From assembly GCA_028822935.1 (NCBI GenBank), contig JAPKCM010000001.1, forward strand, positions 62,001 through 126,000: 64,000 bases of DNA, read 5' to 3'. Positions 1 through 8,787 of the stretch are shown here, piece after piece (the stretch's first letter is position 1; the number at the start of each line of letters is the position of its first letter). The notes under the pieces were generated by a model, which ran no database searches, had not been told where the DNA came from, and saw nothing but the letters and a program-made list of their open reading frames with translations. Position numbers and translations under genes: made by a program. Origin of the DNA: Akkermansiaceae bacterium (GTDB taxonomy: Bacteria; Verrucomicrobiota; Verrucomicrobiia; Verrucomicrobiales; Akkermansiaceae).

Positions 1-2
1 GG

Positions 3-527
3 GCCCACCTTTTCTATGTCGGAAAAGACGGAAATGCCGCGTTTCGGAATTTCGAGCTGAAGCTCAAGGCCAAGACCACTTTTGGATCGAACTCAGGAGT
101 CTACTTTGCCACCCAGTATCAAAAAGAAGGCTGGCCGGAGATGGGCTACGAAGCCCAGGTCAATTCCACCCAAGTTGATCCCAAGAGGACGGGTAGCCTC
201 TATGGCGTGGTCAATCTCTGGGTCGATCCCACTCAGAAGCAGGCCCCGTTTGTGGAAGTAAGCAAGGGTACTGTTAATCTTCGGATCACGGAGGCAGTGA
301 GCAAGGACGAGGTGTGGTTCGACTACCACATCATCGTAAAAGGAAGCCACATCACCCTTAAGGTGAACGGAGAGACAACGGTGGAATTCACAGAGCCGAA
401 AGGTTGGGAAGGGCCAAGTGCCAACACAAAAGGGCGCAAGCTGGGGCGGGGAACGATCGCTTTCCAAGCCCATGACCCCAAGAGTACGGTCTTTTATAAG
501 GAGATTCAGCTGAAAATCACCGACTAA
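3..527 (+). CDS. DUF1080 (3-keto-disaccharide hydrolase-like) protein, 3' part
   Basis: The frame is open from the window edge, so the 5' end and any signal peptide lie outside; about 174 codons are visible. The segment has the DUF1080 pattern: a strand reading FRNFELKLKAKT, then SGVYFATQYQ, a GYEAQV motif, the LYG stretch after a PKRTGS loop, a KGSHITLKVNG strand and a terminal GTIAFQAHDPKSTVFYKEI strand. This family has a concanavalin-like jelly-roll fold and includes extracellular sugar-acting proteins that are abundant in Verrucomicrobia and Planctomycetes. A terminal FYKEIQLK is the usual end, so the 3' end is intact. Substrate cannot be inferred. The gene ends about 100 bp before the EF-G start. 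Confidence 0.8.
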   Translation, partial: AHLFYVGKDGNAAFRNFELKLKAKTTFGSNSGVYFATQYQKEGWPEMGYEAQVNSTQVDPKRTGSLYGVVNLWVDPTQKQAPFVEVSKGTVNLRITEAVSKDEVWFDYHIIVKGSHITLKVNGETTVEFTEPKGWEGPSANTKGRKLGRGTIAFQAHDPKSTVFYKEIQLKITD

Positions 528-630
528 TCATTTTTTTAGAAAGGAAAGAAAAGGTGAAAAAGTCGCGCTCTAAGCTCGACAAAAGACCATCTGTCGGCAT
601 AAACCGCGACCTTTCCCTAGACACTACATC

Positions 631-2727
631 ATGATTGATCTCAGCAAATACCGGAACATCGGCATCTTCGCACACGTTGATGCTGGAAAGACCACCACCA
701 CCGAGCGAATTCTTAAGCTCACTGGTAAGATTCACAAGACCGGTGAGGTTCACGATGGTGAGTCCACCACGGACTTCATGGAGCAGGAAGCAGAGCGGGG
801 GATTACGATTCAGTCCGCAGCCACTACTTGTTTCTGGGATGACCACCGGATGAACATCATTGATACACCGGGACACGTTGACTTCACGATTGAAGTTTAT
901 CGTTCTTTGAAAGTGCTCGACGGCGGTGTCGGTGTTTTCTGTGGATCTGGCGGCGTTGAGCCTCAGTCCGAGACGAACTGGCGCTACGCAAACGACTCGG
1001 AGGTTGCTCGGATCATCTTCGTCAACAAGCTCGACCGCATCGGCGCTGACTTTTTCAGGGTCATTCAGCAGACCAGGGACATTCTTGGTGCCAAGCCGCT
1101 CGTCATGACGATCCCGATTGGTATTGAGGATTCTTTTGTGGGAGTTGTCGATGTCCTCGAAATGAAGGCTTATATTTGGGATGACACTGGTTTGCCTGAG
1201 AACTTTGAGATCACCGAGATTCCAGAAGATCTCAAGGAAATCGCGCAGAAGTATCACGATGAACTCGTCGACACTGCCGTGGAGCAGGATGATGAAGTGA
1301 TGGAATCTTACCTTGACGGGAACATTCCTGACATCGCGACCATTAAGAAGTGCATCCGTAAGGGTACCATCGCTCTGGATTTTTTCCCCGCATTCTGTGG
1401 TTCCGCCTTCAAGAACAAGGGAGTTCAAAACGTCCTTAATGGAGTGGTAGACTACCTTCCATCTCCTCTCGAAGTCCCTCCTGAGCCCGAGTTTGATGAT
1501 GAGGGAAACAAGACCGGCGAAGTCGCCCTTGCAGACCCAAGTGGCCCTCTTCGTGCGCTTGCTTTCAAGATCATGGACGACCAGTTCGGCGCCCTGACTT
1601 TCACCCGTATCTACTCGGGTAGCCTTAAGAAGGGTGACACCATTCTCAATACCTTCACTGGTAAGACTGAGCGTGTTGGCCGTCTCGTGGAGATGCATGC
1701 TGACACCCGGACGGAACTCGATAGCGCCCAAGCGGGTGATATTATTGCTCTCGTCGGTCTGAAGAATGTTCAAACTGGACACACTCTGTGCTCCAAAGAT
1801 AAGCCAGCGACTCTTGAGCCAATGGTATTCCCGGATCCTGTGATCTCGCTCGCCGTTTCAGCAATCGACAAGGCGAACGCTGAGAAACTGAGCATCGCGC
1901 TTGGTAAGATGATTCAGGAAGATCCTTCCTTCCGCGTCGAGACCGATCTCGACTCGGGTGAGACCATTCTTAAGGGAATGGGTGAGCTTCACCTCGATAT
2001 TAAAGTCGATATCCTGAAGCGGACTCACGGGGTTGAAGTGATCGTAGGTGCCCCTCAGGTGGCATACCGCGAGACTATTACCAAGGAGCTTACAGACAGT
2101 TACACGCACAAGAAACAGTCTGGTGGTTCCGGTCAGTTCGCTAAGATCGACTACACTCTGACTCCTCTTGAGCCAGGCGAAGGATTCCAGTTCGAGTCCA
2201 AGGTTGTTGGTGGTAACGTTCCCAAGGAATTCTGGTCTGCTGTTGAAAAAGGATTTAAGACCTCACTCGTAAAGGGTGTTCTTGCTGGTTATCCCTGTTT
2301 GGACTTTAAGGTCACTCTGAATGATGGAGCTTTCCACGCAGTTGACTCCTCGGCGGTAGCGTTCGAGATCGCAGCTAGAGCGGCTTATCGTCAGTCCGTG
2401 CCTAAGGCCGGTGCTCAGATTCTTGAGCCGATCATGAAGTTGGACGTCTTCACCCCTGAAAATCACGTCGGTGATGTCATTGGTGACCTCAATCGTCGTC
2501 GTGGCATGATTCAATCTCAGGACACTGCTTCCGGTGGTATCCGCATCAAGGCTCAGGCACCTCTTTCCGAGATGTTTGGCTACATCGGTGACCTTCGCAC
2601 CATGACTTCTGGTCGTGGTCAGTTCTCGATGGAATTTGAGCACTACGCAGCTTGTCCGAAAAACGTCTCCGAGAAGGTCATCGCAGATGCCAAGGAGCGC
2701 GAGGAAGAGAAGAGGAAGAAGAAGTAA
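631..2727 (+). CDS. fusA: Elongation factor G, EF-G2 type
   Basis: Translational GTPase of 698 residues that moves tRNA-mRNA on the ribosome. G1 AHVDAGKT is at 14-21, followed by the switch [10 protein letters not shown]3 DTPGH at 78-82, G4 NKLD at 132-135 and G5 GSAFKNKG near 258; domains II-V follow, with full family length and a lysine-rich tail (EEKRKKK). The wording of the protein ([39 protein letters not shown]) is that of the second EF-G found beside the canonical one in Shewanella and Vibrio, from memory of the family. It stands alone rather than beside rpsL, rpsG and tuf, which fits a paralogue. No Shine-Dalgarno precedes the ATG. A terminator follows. Confidence 0.95.
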   Translation: MIDLSKYRNIGIFAHVDAGKTTTTERILKLTGKIHKTGEVHDGESTTDFMEQEAERGITIQSAATTCFWDDHRMNIIDTPGHVDFTIEVYRSLKVLDGGVGVFCGSGGVEPQSETNWRYANDSEVARIIFVNKLDRIGADFFRVIQQTRDILGAKPLVMTIPIGIEDSFVGVVDVLEMKAYIWDDTGLPENFEITEIPEDLKEIAQKYHDELVDTAVEQDDEVMESYLDGNIPDIATIKKCIRKGTIALDFFPAFCGSAFKNKGVQNVLNGVVDYLPSPLEVPPEPEFDDEGNKTGEVALADPSGPLRALAFKIMDDQFGALTFTRIYSGSLKKGDTILNTFTGKTERVGRLVEMHADTRTELDSAQAGDIIALVGLKNVQTGHTLCSKDKPATLEPMVFPDPVISLAVSAIDKANAEKLSIALGKMIQEDPSFRVETDLDSGETILKGMGELHLDIKVDILKRTHGVEVIVGAPQVAYRETITKELTDSYTHKKQSGGSGQFAKIDYTLTPLEPGEGFQFESKVVGGNVPKEFWSAVEKGFKTSLVKGVLAGYPCLDFKVTLNDGAFHAVDSSAVAFEIAARAAYRQSVPKAGAQILEPIMKLDVFTPENHVGDVIGDLNRRRGMIQSQDTASGGIRIKAQAPLSEMFGYIGDLRTMTSGRGQFSMEFEHYAACPKNVSEKVIADAKEREEEKRKKK

Positions 2728-2748
2728 TTTTTCCTGATTTCACTTTTC

Positions 2749-2778
2749 AAAAGGCAGTCCGTGAGGGCTGCTTTTTTG
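2749..2778 (+). terminator. Rho-independent terminator of the EF-G gene
   Basis: A stem GCAGTCC/GGGCTGC (one G-T pair) closes a GTGA loop and is followed by six T residues; it lies 22 bp after the EF-G stop. Confidence 0.75.
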
Positions 2779-3185
2779 TTCCGGGGAAAAGGCTGATCGC
2801 GAACAGAAGATTGGATTGTCCCCCCCCAAGAGGTTTTTGGTTCAATTGAAAGCGGGGTGGTGAAATGAAATGGCTGATCGGTTCTTGGTATTCTTTATAT
2901 ACCCTTATCACCAAATTAATTTACCTCTCACTATGCCACCTTGCTGCAGGGTGGCCTCTGCTCGTTTTTCTCATTGTGAAGCAGTCTCTTTTCTTAAATT
3001 TCATAGTATAATACGACTTGAGTCTTCTTTGGATCACGCCCATGACGCAAGGCGCTGATCTCGACGGCTAACGCGCTGTATGGTTTTTGCAAGAGCTGTC
3101 AGCTGTGTGGAGATTAACTCAGCCGCCGGGACAGCTTAAACGTTATCCATCCGACACCAAATCATTTGATTTCCAAGCAACAGAA
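2779..3185. other. Intergenic region without a supported gene
   Basis: About 400 bp between the EF-G terminator and the DUF2061 start. I see a C-run at 2821-2827, a small hairpin GCCACC/GGTGGC around 2936-2956 and a -10-like TATAAT at 3007. No open frame here has protein-like composition. Confidence 0.5.
3007..3012 (+). promoter_or_regulatory. Possible -10 element upstream of the DUF2061 gene
   Basis: A perfect TATAAT sits 174 bp before the DUF2061 start. No good -35 hexamer lies 16-18 bp upstream (the sequence there is GTCTCT), so this rests on the -10 match alone. Confidence 0.25.
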
Positions 3186-3416
3186 ATGACCGAAAACGAG
3201 CAGGCTCAGACAGAATCCCACACTAGGACACTGTTGAAAACGTTCAGTTGGCGAATAATTGCCACAGCGACGACGATCACCATCGCATATTTCGTATTCG
3301 GAAGTATTAGTAGTGCGCTCAAAGTTGGAGGAATTGAATTCTTTGCAAAAATGTTGATTTACTATTGTCATGAACGTGTATGGCAAAGAATTCCGCGTGA
3401 CACTGTGATAAATTAG
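3186..3416 (+). CDS. DUF2061 small membrane protein
   Basis: A 76-residue protein. After a short polar N-terminus comes the DUF2061 signature: SWRIIATATTITIAYFVFG at about 21-39 (first hydrophobic segment), then ALKVGGIEFFAKMLIYYCHE at 44-63 (second segment) and a basic ERVWQRIP end. Proteins of this family are short integral membrane proteins of unknown function, often found beside sulfate-assimilation genes; no such neighbour is present. The ATG at 3186 was chosen because the frame upstream of it is not family-like. It is monocistronic here, between two terminators. Confidence 0.8.
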   Translation: MTENEQAQTESHTRTLLKTFSWRIIATATTITIAYFVFGSISSALKVGGIEFFAKMLIYYCHERVWQRIPRDTVIN

Positions 3417-3621
3417 TTTCGAAAGCAGGCGATTTTGACCTCCGCGTAAATACCCATTCAAAGTTCGGGATACTGGAATTTTGGGGCCTCTGTCCACCTC
3501 AGGTATTGGATGGCGAATCGGGGAGGCGAGAGATTTTAACCTCCGGCCCACACTACACCGCCGACCATGCGGGTCTGGCGTGCCCCGTATTTCGAGATTT
3601 GGATCAATGATTAGTGACCAC

Positions 3622-3651
3622 AAAAAAAGGCAGGTCGTGAGACCTGCCTTT
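3622..3651 (-). terminator. Rho-independent terminator of the EF-hand gene
   Basis: On the minus strand a perfect nine-pair stem AGGCAGGTC/GACCTGCCT with a four-base loop is followed by seven T residues. It lies 30 bp past the stop of the EF-hand gene. Confidence 0.85.
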
Positions 3652-3680
3652 GAGTTGATTAACAAATAGAGGAGAGGGGA

Positions 3681-4181
3681 TTACTTCCCTTTAGGACCGC
3701 CTTTAGGACCGCCTTTAGGACCGCCTTTAGGTCCTCTTCCCTTACCAGGTTTACCGGCCTTGCCATCTCTTCCTGGCTTTCCTTGACGACCTTCAGGTCC
3801 TCCACGGCGTCCGGGACGCTGAGGCATGGCCTTACGCTCCTCTGCGCTGAGTTTGCCGTCGCCGTCGTTGTCATACTTCTTGAGCATCTCTGCCTTCATT
3901 CCTTCCCGCGCGGCTTTTTTCTCCTCGTCGTTGAGTTTGCCGTCGCCGTCCTTGTCATACTTCTTGATTACTTCAGCTCTACGAGCTTCCATTTGAGCTT
4001 TGCGCTCTTCTCCGGAAGCCTTGCGCTCTTCTGCGTTGAGTTTTCCGTCACCGTCTTTGTCGAACTTGGCGATAATCTCAGGTGGAGGTCCTGGACGCTT
4101 GCCTTTGCCTTTTTCAGGTTCAGCTTGGGCAAACAGGGAAGTCGCGAGGACTACAGCGATGGTGGATACAGTGGTTTTCAT
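3681..4181 (-). CDS. Secreted EF-hand protein with collagen-like tail
   Basis: 166 residues. The start at 4181 gives a clean Sec signal peptide (MKTTVSTIAVVLATSLFAQA, cut near 20). Three calcium-binding EF-hand loops of the DxDGDGKL type lie at about 41-52, 76-87 and 104-115, separated by very basic and acidic helices rich in EERK. The last 45 residues are a Gly-Pro-Lys-Arg tail ending in four GPKG units encoded by a 12-bp tandem repeat. Family members in this phylum are exported calcium-binding proteins of unknown role. An upstream in-frame extension to 4328 has no signal and was rejected. It is divergent from cdsA and has its own terminator. Confidence 0.85.
   Translation of the reverse strand: MKTTVSTIAVVLATSLFAQAEPEKGKGKRPGPPPEIIAKFDKDGDGKLNAEERKASGEERKAQMEARRAEVIKKYDKDGDGKLNDEEKKAAREGMKAEMLKKYDNDGDGKLSAEERKAMPQRPGRRGGPEGRQGKPGRDGKAGKPGKGRGPKGGPKGGPKGGPKGK
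3688..3735. repeat. 12-bp tandem repeat, about four copies
   Basis: Unit CCTTTAGGACCG repeated at 3688, 3700, 3712 and 3724, the last copy diverging. It encodes the GPKG tail of the EF-hand protein and is a likely site of copy-number variation. Confidence 0.85.
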
Positions 4182-4335
4182 TTTCTTTTGTAGTTTTGGT
4201 TTTGAGTTTCTCTGGGTCAACCGACTTGGCTTTCCCGTTGACGCAAGATGGAACTCAGGTCGTTTCGAAGAGTTGCATTTTTTTTTCAAGGGTTTGTCAT
4301 TGCGGTTCTTCGGTAGAGTCGATTGCATACTGGGA

Positions 4336-5232
4336 ATGGCAGCATCGACTCATTCTCAATCCAAAGCTGCGGTCTTCCGTGCCCGCTTAACTAGCACCCT
4401 GGTGATCTGGGCCATTGTGACGGGTGTTTTTGTCTCCGGTCAGCCTTGGGCCTTTTTTGGGTTGGTGGCTTTTCTTACGATTACCGGGGCGGGAGAATTT
4501 CGATCGCTCTTCGGGGAGCAGACGGGAAAAGGTTGCCGAAATATCGGGCTGATCGCCGGTGTGATTGTCGCTCTTGCGTTGGGAATTGGATTTGTTCTGG
4601 GGGAGTGGAAACAACGAGGGTTTGACTGGGAAATGATGGGGCTGGTCGCGACAATTCTAGGAGCCTTTTGCTGGCGCTTTCGCACTGGGATCAATGAGCG
4701 CGATAGCGTCGATGCGGTGGGGGATAGTCTGATTGCTTACCTCTACGTCCCGATTTTATTCGGCGTCTTTATGATGCGCCTTTTGTTTCTTCCTGAAGTT
4801 TCTGGAGCCGTTCCAGGCGCGTGGCTGATCTTGATGATGTGCGCATCGGCAAAGTTTACCGATATGGGCGCTTACATAACCGGGTCTCTCATCGGGAAAC
4901 ATAAGATGGCCCCTCATTTGAGTCCGGCGAAAACCTGGGAAGGATTTTTTGGAGCCCACGCTTTTGCTCAACTGGGAGCTTGGGGGGTGTGGGCCTTGGG
5001 CGGAGATTCACTTTCTTGGATTCCTCCGCTGCACGTTGGCATCATTGGAGTGCTGATGGCTCTCTCGGCCGTTGCGGGTGATCTTGCGGAATCGGTTTTA
5101 AAACGGAGCCTCTCGGTGAAGGATTCGGGGAGCTGGATGCCAGGGATTGGTGGGATTTTAGATCTGATCGATAGCCTCTGCTTCGCTGCGCCTGTCCTCT
5201 ACTTTTACCTCATCCTCACGGGATTGATTTAA
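4336..5232 (+). CDS. cdsA: Phosphatidate cytidylyltransferase
   Basis: Makes CDP-diacylglycerol from CTP and phosphatidic acid in the inner membrane, the branch point of phospholipid synthesis. 298 residues with about eight hydrophobic segments; the C-terminal third has SPAKTWEGFFGA, the LKRSLSVKDSG element and a GGILDLIDSLCFA end. The classical signature ends HGG(x)xDRxD; here it reads IGGILDLID, so histidine and arginine are replaced although the aspartates survive. The ATG at 4336 was chosen because the frame upstream overlaps the divergent EF-hand gene and is not hydrophobic. The stop TAA shares one base with the dxr start, so the two are very likely co-translated, the usual cdsA-dxr order. 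Confidence 0.9.
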   Translation: MAASTHSQSKAAVFRARLTSTLVIWAIVTGVFVSGQPWAFFGLVAFLTITGAGEFRSLFGEQTGKGCRNIGLIAGVIVALALGIGFVLGEWKQRGFDWEMMGLVATILGAFCWRFRTGINERDSVDAVGDSLIAYLYVPILFGVFMMRLLFLPEVSGAVPGAWLILMMCASAKFTDMGAYITGSLIGKHKMAPHLSPAKTWEGFFGAHAFAQLGAWGVWALGGDSLSWIPPLHVGIIGVLMALSAVAGDLAESVLKRSLSVKDSGSWMPGIGGILDLIDSLCFAAPVLYFYLILTGLI

Positions 5233-6383
5233 TGCGCAAACGAGTTGTTATTTTAGGATCTACCGGATCGATTGGGACGAGCGCGCTTATGGTGGCTCGT
5301 CAAATTCCTGACCGCATGGAAATTGTGGGCCTCGCTGCGGGCACGCGTGTGGCTGAGCTGGAAGAGCAAGCGCAGGAGTTCGGAGTGGATCACCTCTGCA
5401 TTGCTGATGCATCCAAGAAGGCTCCGCTTTCGGGGCCTGGGCGTCGTGTTTATTCCGGAGAAGATGGGTTGACGGATTTGATCGAAGCGACGCGACCTGA
5501 TTTGGTTCTCGTCGCGATCGTGGGAGTGGCTGGCTTGCGGCCGACGCTTGCGGCGATTGAACTGGGGTGTGATATTGCAGTGGCGAGTAAGGAGATTCTT
5601 GTGATGGCTGGAGAAGTCGTCATGAATGCGGCCCGTAAAAAGGGGGTCGCTATTCTTCCGGTGGATAGCGAGCACAATGCAATTTTCCAGTGTCTTGAGG
5701 GACACAAGGGAAGCCCTGAAGATGTCAGTCGCTTGATCATTACTGCTTCTGGCGGTCCATTTCGAACGCTTCCCAAAGAGCAATTGATCAATGTGCAGGT
5801 GGAAGACGCACTGAAGCACCCGACTTGGGAAATGGGGCAGAAGATCACGATTGATTCGGCGACCCTTTTCAACAAGGGGCTCGAAATGATCGAAGCTCGT
5901 TGGCTTTTCGAAATCCCGATGGCGCGGATCGATGTGGTGGTGCATCCGCAGAGCATCGTTCATTCGATGGTGGAATTTATCGATGGTAGTATTTTGGCGC
6001 AGCTTAGTACGACGGATATGTGCTTTCCGATTCAGTATGCCGTGGTTTGGCCAGAGCGTCTGGCGAACAAGTTGAAGCCATTGGATTTTCCGAGCCTAGG
6101 CAAGCTCGAGTTTGAGGCTCCTCGCGTTGATGATTTTCCGGCAATCAATCTCGCCCGACAGGCGGGAGAGCGGGGAGGCACGCTTCCTGCGGTCTTGAAC
6201 GCAGCCAATGAAGTGGCTAACGAGGCGTTTCGTAATCGCTCCCTGAGCTTCCCCGGGATTTGGGAGGTGGTGGAGGAAACGATGGCTCGGGTGGAGCACG
6301 TCGATTCTCAGGAGTTGGAAGTGGTGGTGGCGGCCGATCTTGATGCGCGTCGTGTCGCAGAGCAGATCTTCGCTTCAAAGTAA
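5232..6383 (+). CDS. dxr: 1-deoxy-D-xylulose 5-phosphate reductoisomerase
   Basis: Converts DXP to 2-C-methyl-D-erythritol 4-phosphate with NADPH, the committed step of the MEP isoprenoid pathway in the cytoplasm. 383 residues, the usual length. The Rossmann motif GSTGSIG is at 9-15; the metal-binding D-S-E is at 145-147 (VDSEHNAIFQCLEG); ASGGPFR and GQKITIDSATLFNKGLE are the substrate and helix motifs. It starts inside the cdsA stop codon. The genes often found next (rseP, bamA) are absent: the next gene is on the opposite strand and its stop codon directly abuts this one. Confidence 0.97.
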   Translation: MRKRVVILGSTGSIGTSALMVARQIPDRMEIVGLAAGTRVAELEEQAQEFGVDHLCIADASKKAPLSGPGRRVYSGEDGLTDLIEATRPDLVLVAIVGVAGLRPTLAAIELGCDIAVASKEILVMAGEVVMNAARKKGVAILPVDSEHNAIFQCLEGHKGSPEDVSRLIITASGGPFRTLPKEQLINVQVEDALKHPTWEMGQKITIDSATLFNKGLEMIEARWLFEIPMARIDVVVHPQSIVHSMVEFIDGSILAQLSTTDMCFPIQYAVVWPERLANKLKPLDFPSLGKLEFEAPRVDDFPAINLARQAGERGGTLPAVLNAANEVANEAFRNRSLSFPGIWEVVEETMARVEHVDSQELEVVVAADLDARRVAEQIFASK

Positions 6384-7382
6384 TTAGGCTTCAACGGCCA
6401 AGCGTTCGGAAGCGAGACAGCCGGGGCATTGTTGCACGAAATGTCCTGGCTCGAGTTCGGCCAACTCGGGTGCGCGATCGGTAAGACACAGCTCGGCGGC
6501 ACCCAGGGTGTTCCTTGGTCGGAACGAGCAGCTATTTGGAGGGGTGGAAAGATCCGGTGGGATACCGGGAATAGTGTAGAGGACCTCGCCTTTGGGTTGC
6601 AAGGCCGGGATGCTTTTTAGCAAGGCACGGGTGTATGCGTGCTTGGGCGAGCTGAAGAGGGTAGAGGCGGTGGCAGACTCTACGATGCGGCCGGCATACA
6701 TGACGTTGACGGTATCGCAGGCTTGCGAGACGACGCCGAGGTCATGGGTGATGAGGATGACGGAAGTTCCGAGTTCCTTCTGCCGGTCCTTGATGAGGTC
6801 AAGGACCTGCTTCTGGACGGTGACATCAAGGGCTGTCGTCGGTTCATCGGCGATGAGTACTTCGGGACGAGTGATGAGAGCCATGGCGATCATGACGCGT
6901 TGTCTCATTCCTCCGGAGAACTCGTGAGGATAGGAGTTGATGCGTTTGTGGGCATCGGGAATGCCGACTTCTTCTAGCGCAGTGATGGCGCGCTTGAGGG
7001 CTTCTTTTCCTTTGATCCCCTCGTGGAGTTCGAGGGGTTCGGTGAGTTGGTCGGCAATCTTGAGGTAGGGATTCAATGAGGTCATTGGATCCTGGAAAAT
7101 CATGGAGATGCGCTTTCCGCGAATGGAGCGCATCTTCTTTTCCGAGCAAGCGAGGAGGTCGGTGCCATCGAAGAAAGCCGTGCCGCTGTGAATCTTTCCC
7201 GGAGGTTTGGGGATTAGATTAAGGAGAGAATAGCAGGTAACGGATTTGCCCGAGCCGGATTCTCCGACGATGCCCATGGTCTGCCCTTTTTCGAGCGAGA
7301 AGGAGACCTTCTCTACGGCGTGCACGATGCCATTGCGCGTGTGGAACCGGGTGGTGAGGTCTTTAACTTCGAGTTGTGCCAT
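6384..7382 (-). CDS. Peptide/nickel-type ABC transporter ATP-binding protein (OppD/DppD family)
   Basis: 332 residues. Walker A GESGSGKS is at 40-47, the Q-loop at FQDP near 97, signature FSGGMRQR at 155-162, Walker B VLIADEP at 175-181 and the switch histidine in ILITHDLG. The C-terminal extension is the oligopeptide/dipeptide type with a [16 protein letters not shown] segment. It holds four cysteines (one in CSFRP, one in LCLTD, two in QCPGC), resembling the DppD region known to carry an iron-sulfur cluster in one family member. No permease, substrate-binding protein or second ATPase lies nearby, so the rest of the transporter must be elsewhere. It lies 7 bp downstream of der on the same strand. 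Confidence 0.9.
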   Translation of the reverse strand: MAQLEVKDLTTRFHTRNGIVHAVEKVSFSLEKGQTMGIVGESGSGKSVTCYSLLNLIPKPPGKIHSGTAFFDGTDLLACSEKKMRSIRGKRISMIFQDPMTSLNPYLKIADQLTEPLELHEGIKGKEALKRAITALEEVGIPDAHKRINSYPHEFSGGMRQRVMIAMALITRPEVLIADEPTTALDVTVQKQVLDLIKDRQKELGTSVILITHDLGVVSQACDTVNVMYAGRIVESATASTLFSSPKHAYTRALLKSIPALQPKGEVLYTIPGIPPDLSTPPNSCSFRPRNTLGAAELCLTDRAPELAELEPGHFVQQCPGCLASERLAVEA

Positions 7383-7389
7383 TTGCTCC

Positions 7390-8772
7390 CTAAGTTCTGT
7401 CTGATTGTGATCGGGAACGGAAGGATAAAGGTATGGGAAGTCCGGCCGTGGGATGAGCTGCCTTCACGGTATTCACGAGGTAGTTTTGGAAGGATTCGAC
7501 CACGAACTTTTTGTCGTTCACAAAAAGGATGTATTCGGGGACAGGAATCGCACGGTAGCGGTCGTTGACGGCAGTTGTGGCGTAAAAAAGCTTGAGGCGC
7601 TTGCGGTGGCGCTTGTGCTCGGGCGGGGGATTCTTGATGAAGGCGTCCTGGAAGAGGCGGTTGAGTTGGCCGGTCCCGATGGTGTTTTGTGCCTCCTGGC
7701 GGATTTTCTCGATGGTCTTGAAGACGTGCTGAATCTGTTGACTCAGTTTCGCCGAGACACAGATGAAGGGGGCGTAGGAGAGGAAGAAAAGTTCGTTTCT
7801 CAGGTGGGTTTCCGCTTCTTCAAGGCGCGCTGATTTATTGGCTCCAGGATGATAGAGGTCGAATTTATTGGCAATGATGAGGCAGGGCTTTTGCTCATCT
7901 TGAATCATGCGCGCGATCTTCCGGTCCTGAGCGGAGACTCCGGCATTGAGATCGACGACGAGGAGGCAAATATCAGACCGTCGAATCGAGCGCTCACTGC
8001 GCATGGCTGAAAACACTTCGATCGAATCATCCATGCGAGAGCGCTGACGGAGGCCGGCAGTGTCGATGATGTTGTGTTTTTCTCCCTTCCAAATGTAGGG
8101 GATGTCAACAGCGTCGCGCGTGGTTCCGGCGATTTCGGAAACGATGGTGCGCTCGTCATCGAGGATGGCATTGATGAGGGATGACTTGCCGGCATTGGGT
8201 TTTCCGACGACCGCGATTTTGAGGCCGATTCCGAGGTCTTCCGAGTTTTCCTCCTCGATGGCTTTCAGTTGGGAGAGATTTTCTTCGATCGCATCGACGA
8301 GATTCTCCATGCCACGACCATGTTCGGCAGAGGTAGGAAGACCCTCGCCGAATCCGAGGTGGGCAAAGTCGCCGCTGATCATTTCCTGTTCCACGTGATC
8401 CGCCTTGTTCATGACAAGGAGCACCTTGCACTTGGCGCGACGGAGGAGATTGGCGACTAGTTCGTCGATGGGGTTGATTCCTTCACGAGCATCCACAATG
8501 AAAAGAATGAGGTCGCAGGAGTCCATCGCGATACGGGCCTCGATGGTGACCTGTTTCGAGAATTCGTCATCAAGGGCCGCTCCGATTCCTCCAGTGTCGA
8601 TCAGTTCACAGGGAGTTTCAGTGAGGTCACATGGAGCGGCGATCCGGTCGCGCGTGACACCCGGACGGTCGTGCACGATGGCGATGCGTCTGCCGGCAAG
8701 CCGATTAAAAAGGGCGGATTTACCGACGTTGGGACGGCCAACGATTGCGACTTGGAAGGGTTTTTGAGCCAT
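7390..8772 (-). CDS. der: Ribosome biogenesis GTPase Der (EngA)
   Basis: Tandem-GTPase that helps mature the large ribosomal subunit. 460 residues. The first G domain has GRPNVGKS at 12-19, DTGG at 59-62 and NKAD at 122-125; the second has GKPNAGKS at 190-197, DTAG at 237-240 and NKFD at 302-305; a KH-like domain follows, with the FKNPPPEHKR-like element reading IKNPPPEHKRHRKRLKLFYA. The ATG is 15 bp after the murA stop, so der is probably the fourth gene of a prfA-prmC-murA-der run. Confidence 0.97.
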   Translation of the reverse strand: MAQKPFQVAIVGRPNVGKSALFNRLAGRRIAIVHDRPGVTRDRIAAPCDLTETPCELIDTGGIGAALDDEFSKQVTIEARIAMDSCDLILFIVDAREGINPIDELVANLLRRAKCKVLLVMNKADHVEQEMISGDFAHLGFGEGLPTSAEHGRGMENLVDAIEENLSQLKAIEEENSEDLGIGLKIAVVGKPNAGKSSLINAILDDERTIVSEIAGTTRDAVDIPYIWKGEKHNIIDTAGLRQRSRMDDSIEVFSAMRSERSIRRSDICLLVVDLNAGVSAQDRKIARMIQDEQKPCLIIANKFDLYHPGANKSARLEEAETHLRNELFFLSYAPFICVSAKLSQQIQHVFKTIEKIRQEAQNTIGTGQLNRLFQDAFIKNPPPEHKRHRKRLKLFYATTAVNDRYRAIPVPEYILFVNDKKFVVESFQNYLVNTVKAAHPTAGLPIPLSFRSRSQSDRT

Positions 8773-8787
8773 AAGGTGGGTGGGTGT

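Noticed and set aside
2936-2956. Hairpin GCCACC/GGTGGC as a possible riboswitch element
   Set aside because: A single short stem with no conserved riboswitch features; the next gene is 230 bp away.
3486-3600. Possible tRNA-like or gene fragment (MRVWRAPYFEIWIND) before the EF-hand terminator
   Set aside because: No cloverleaf forms and the peptide is too short and unsupported.
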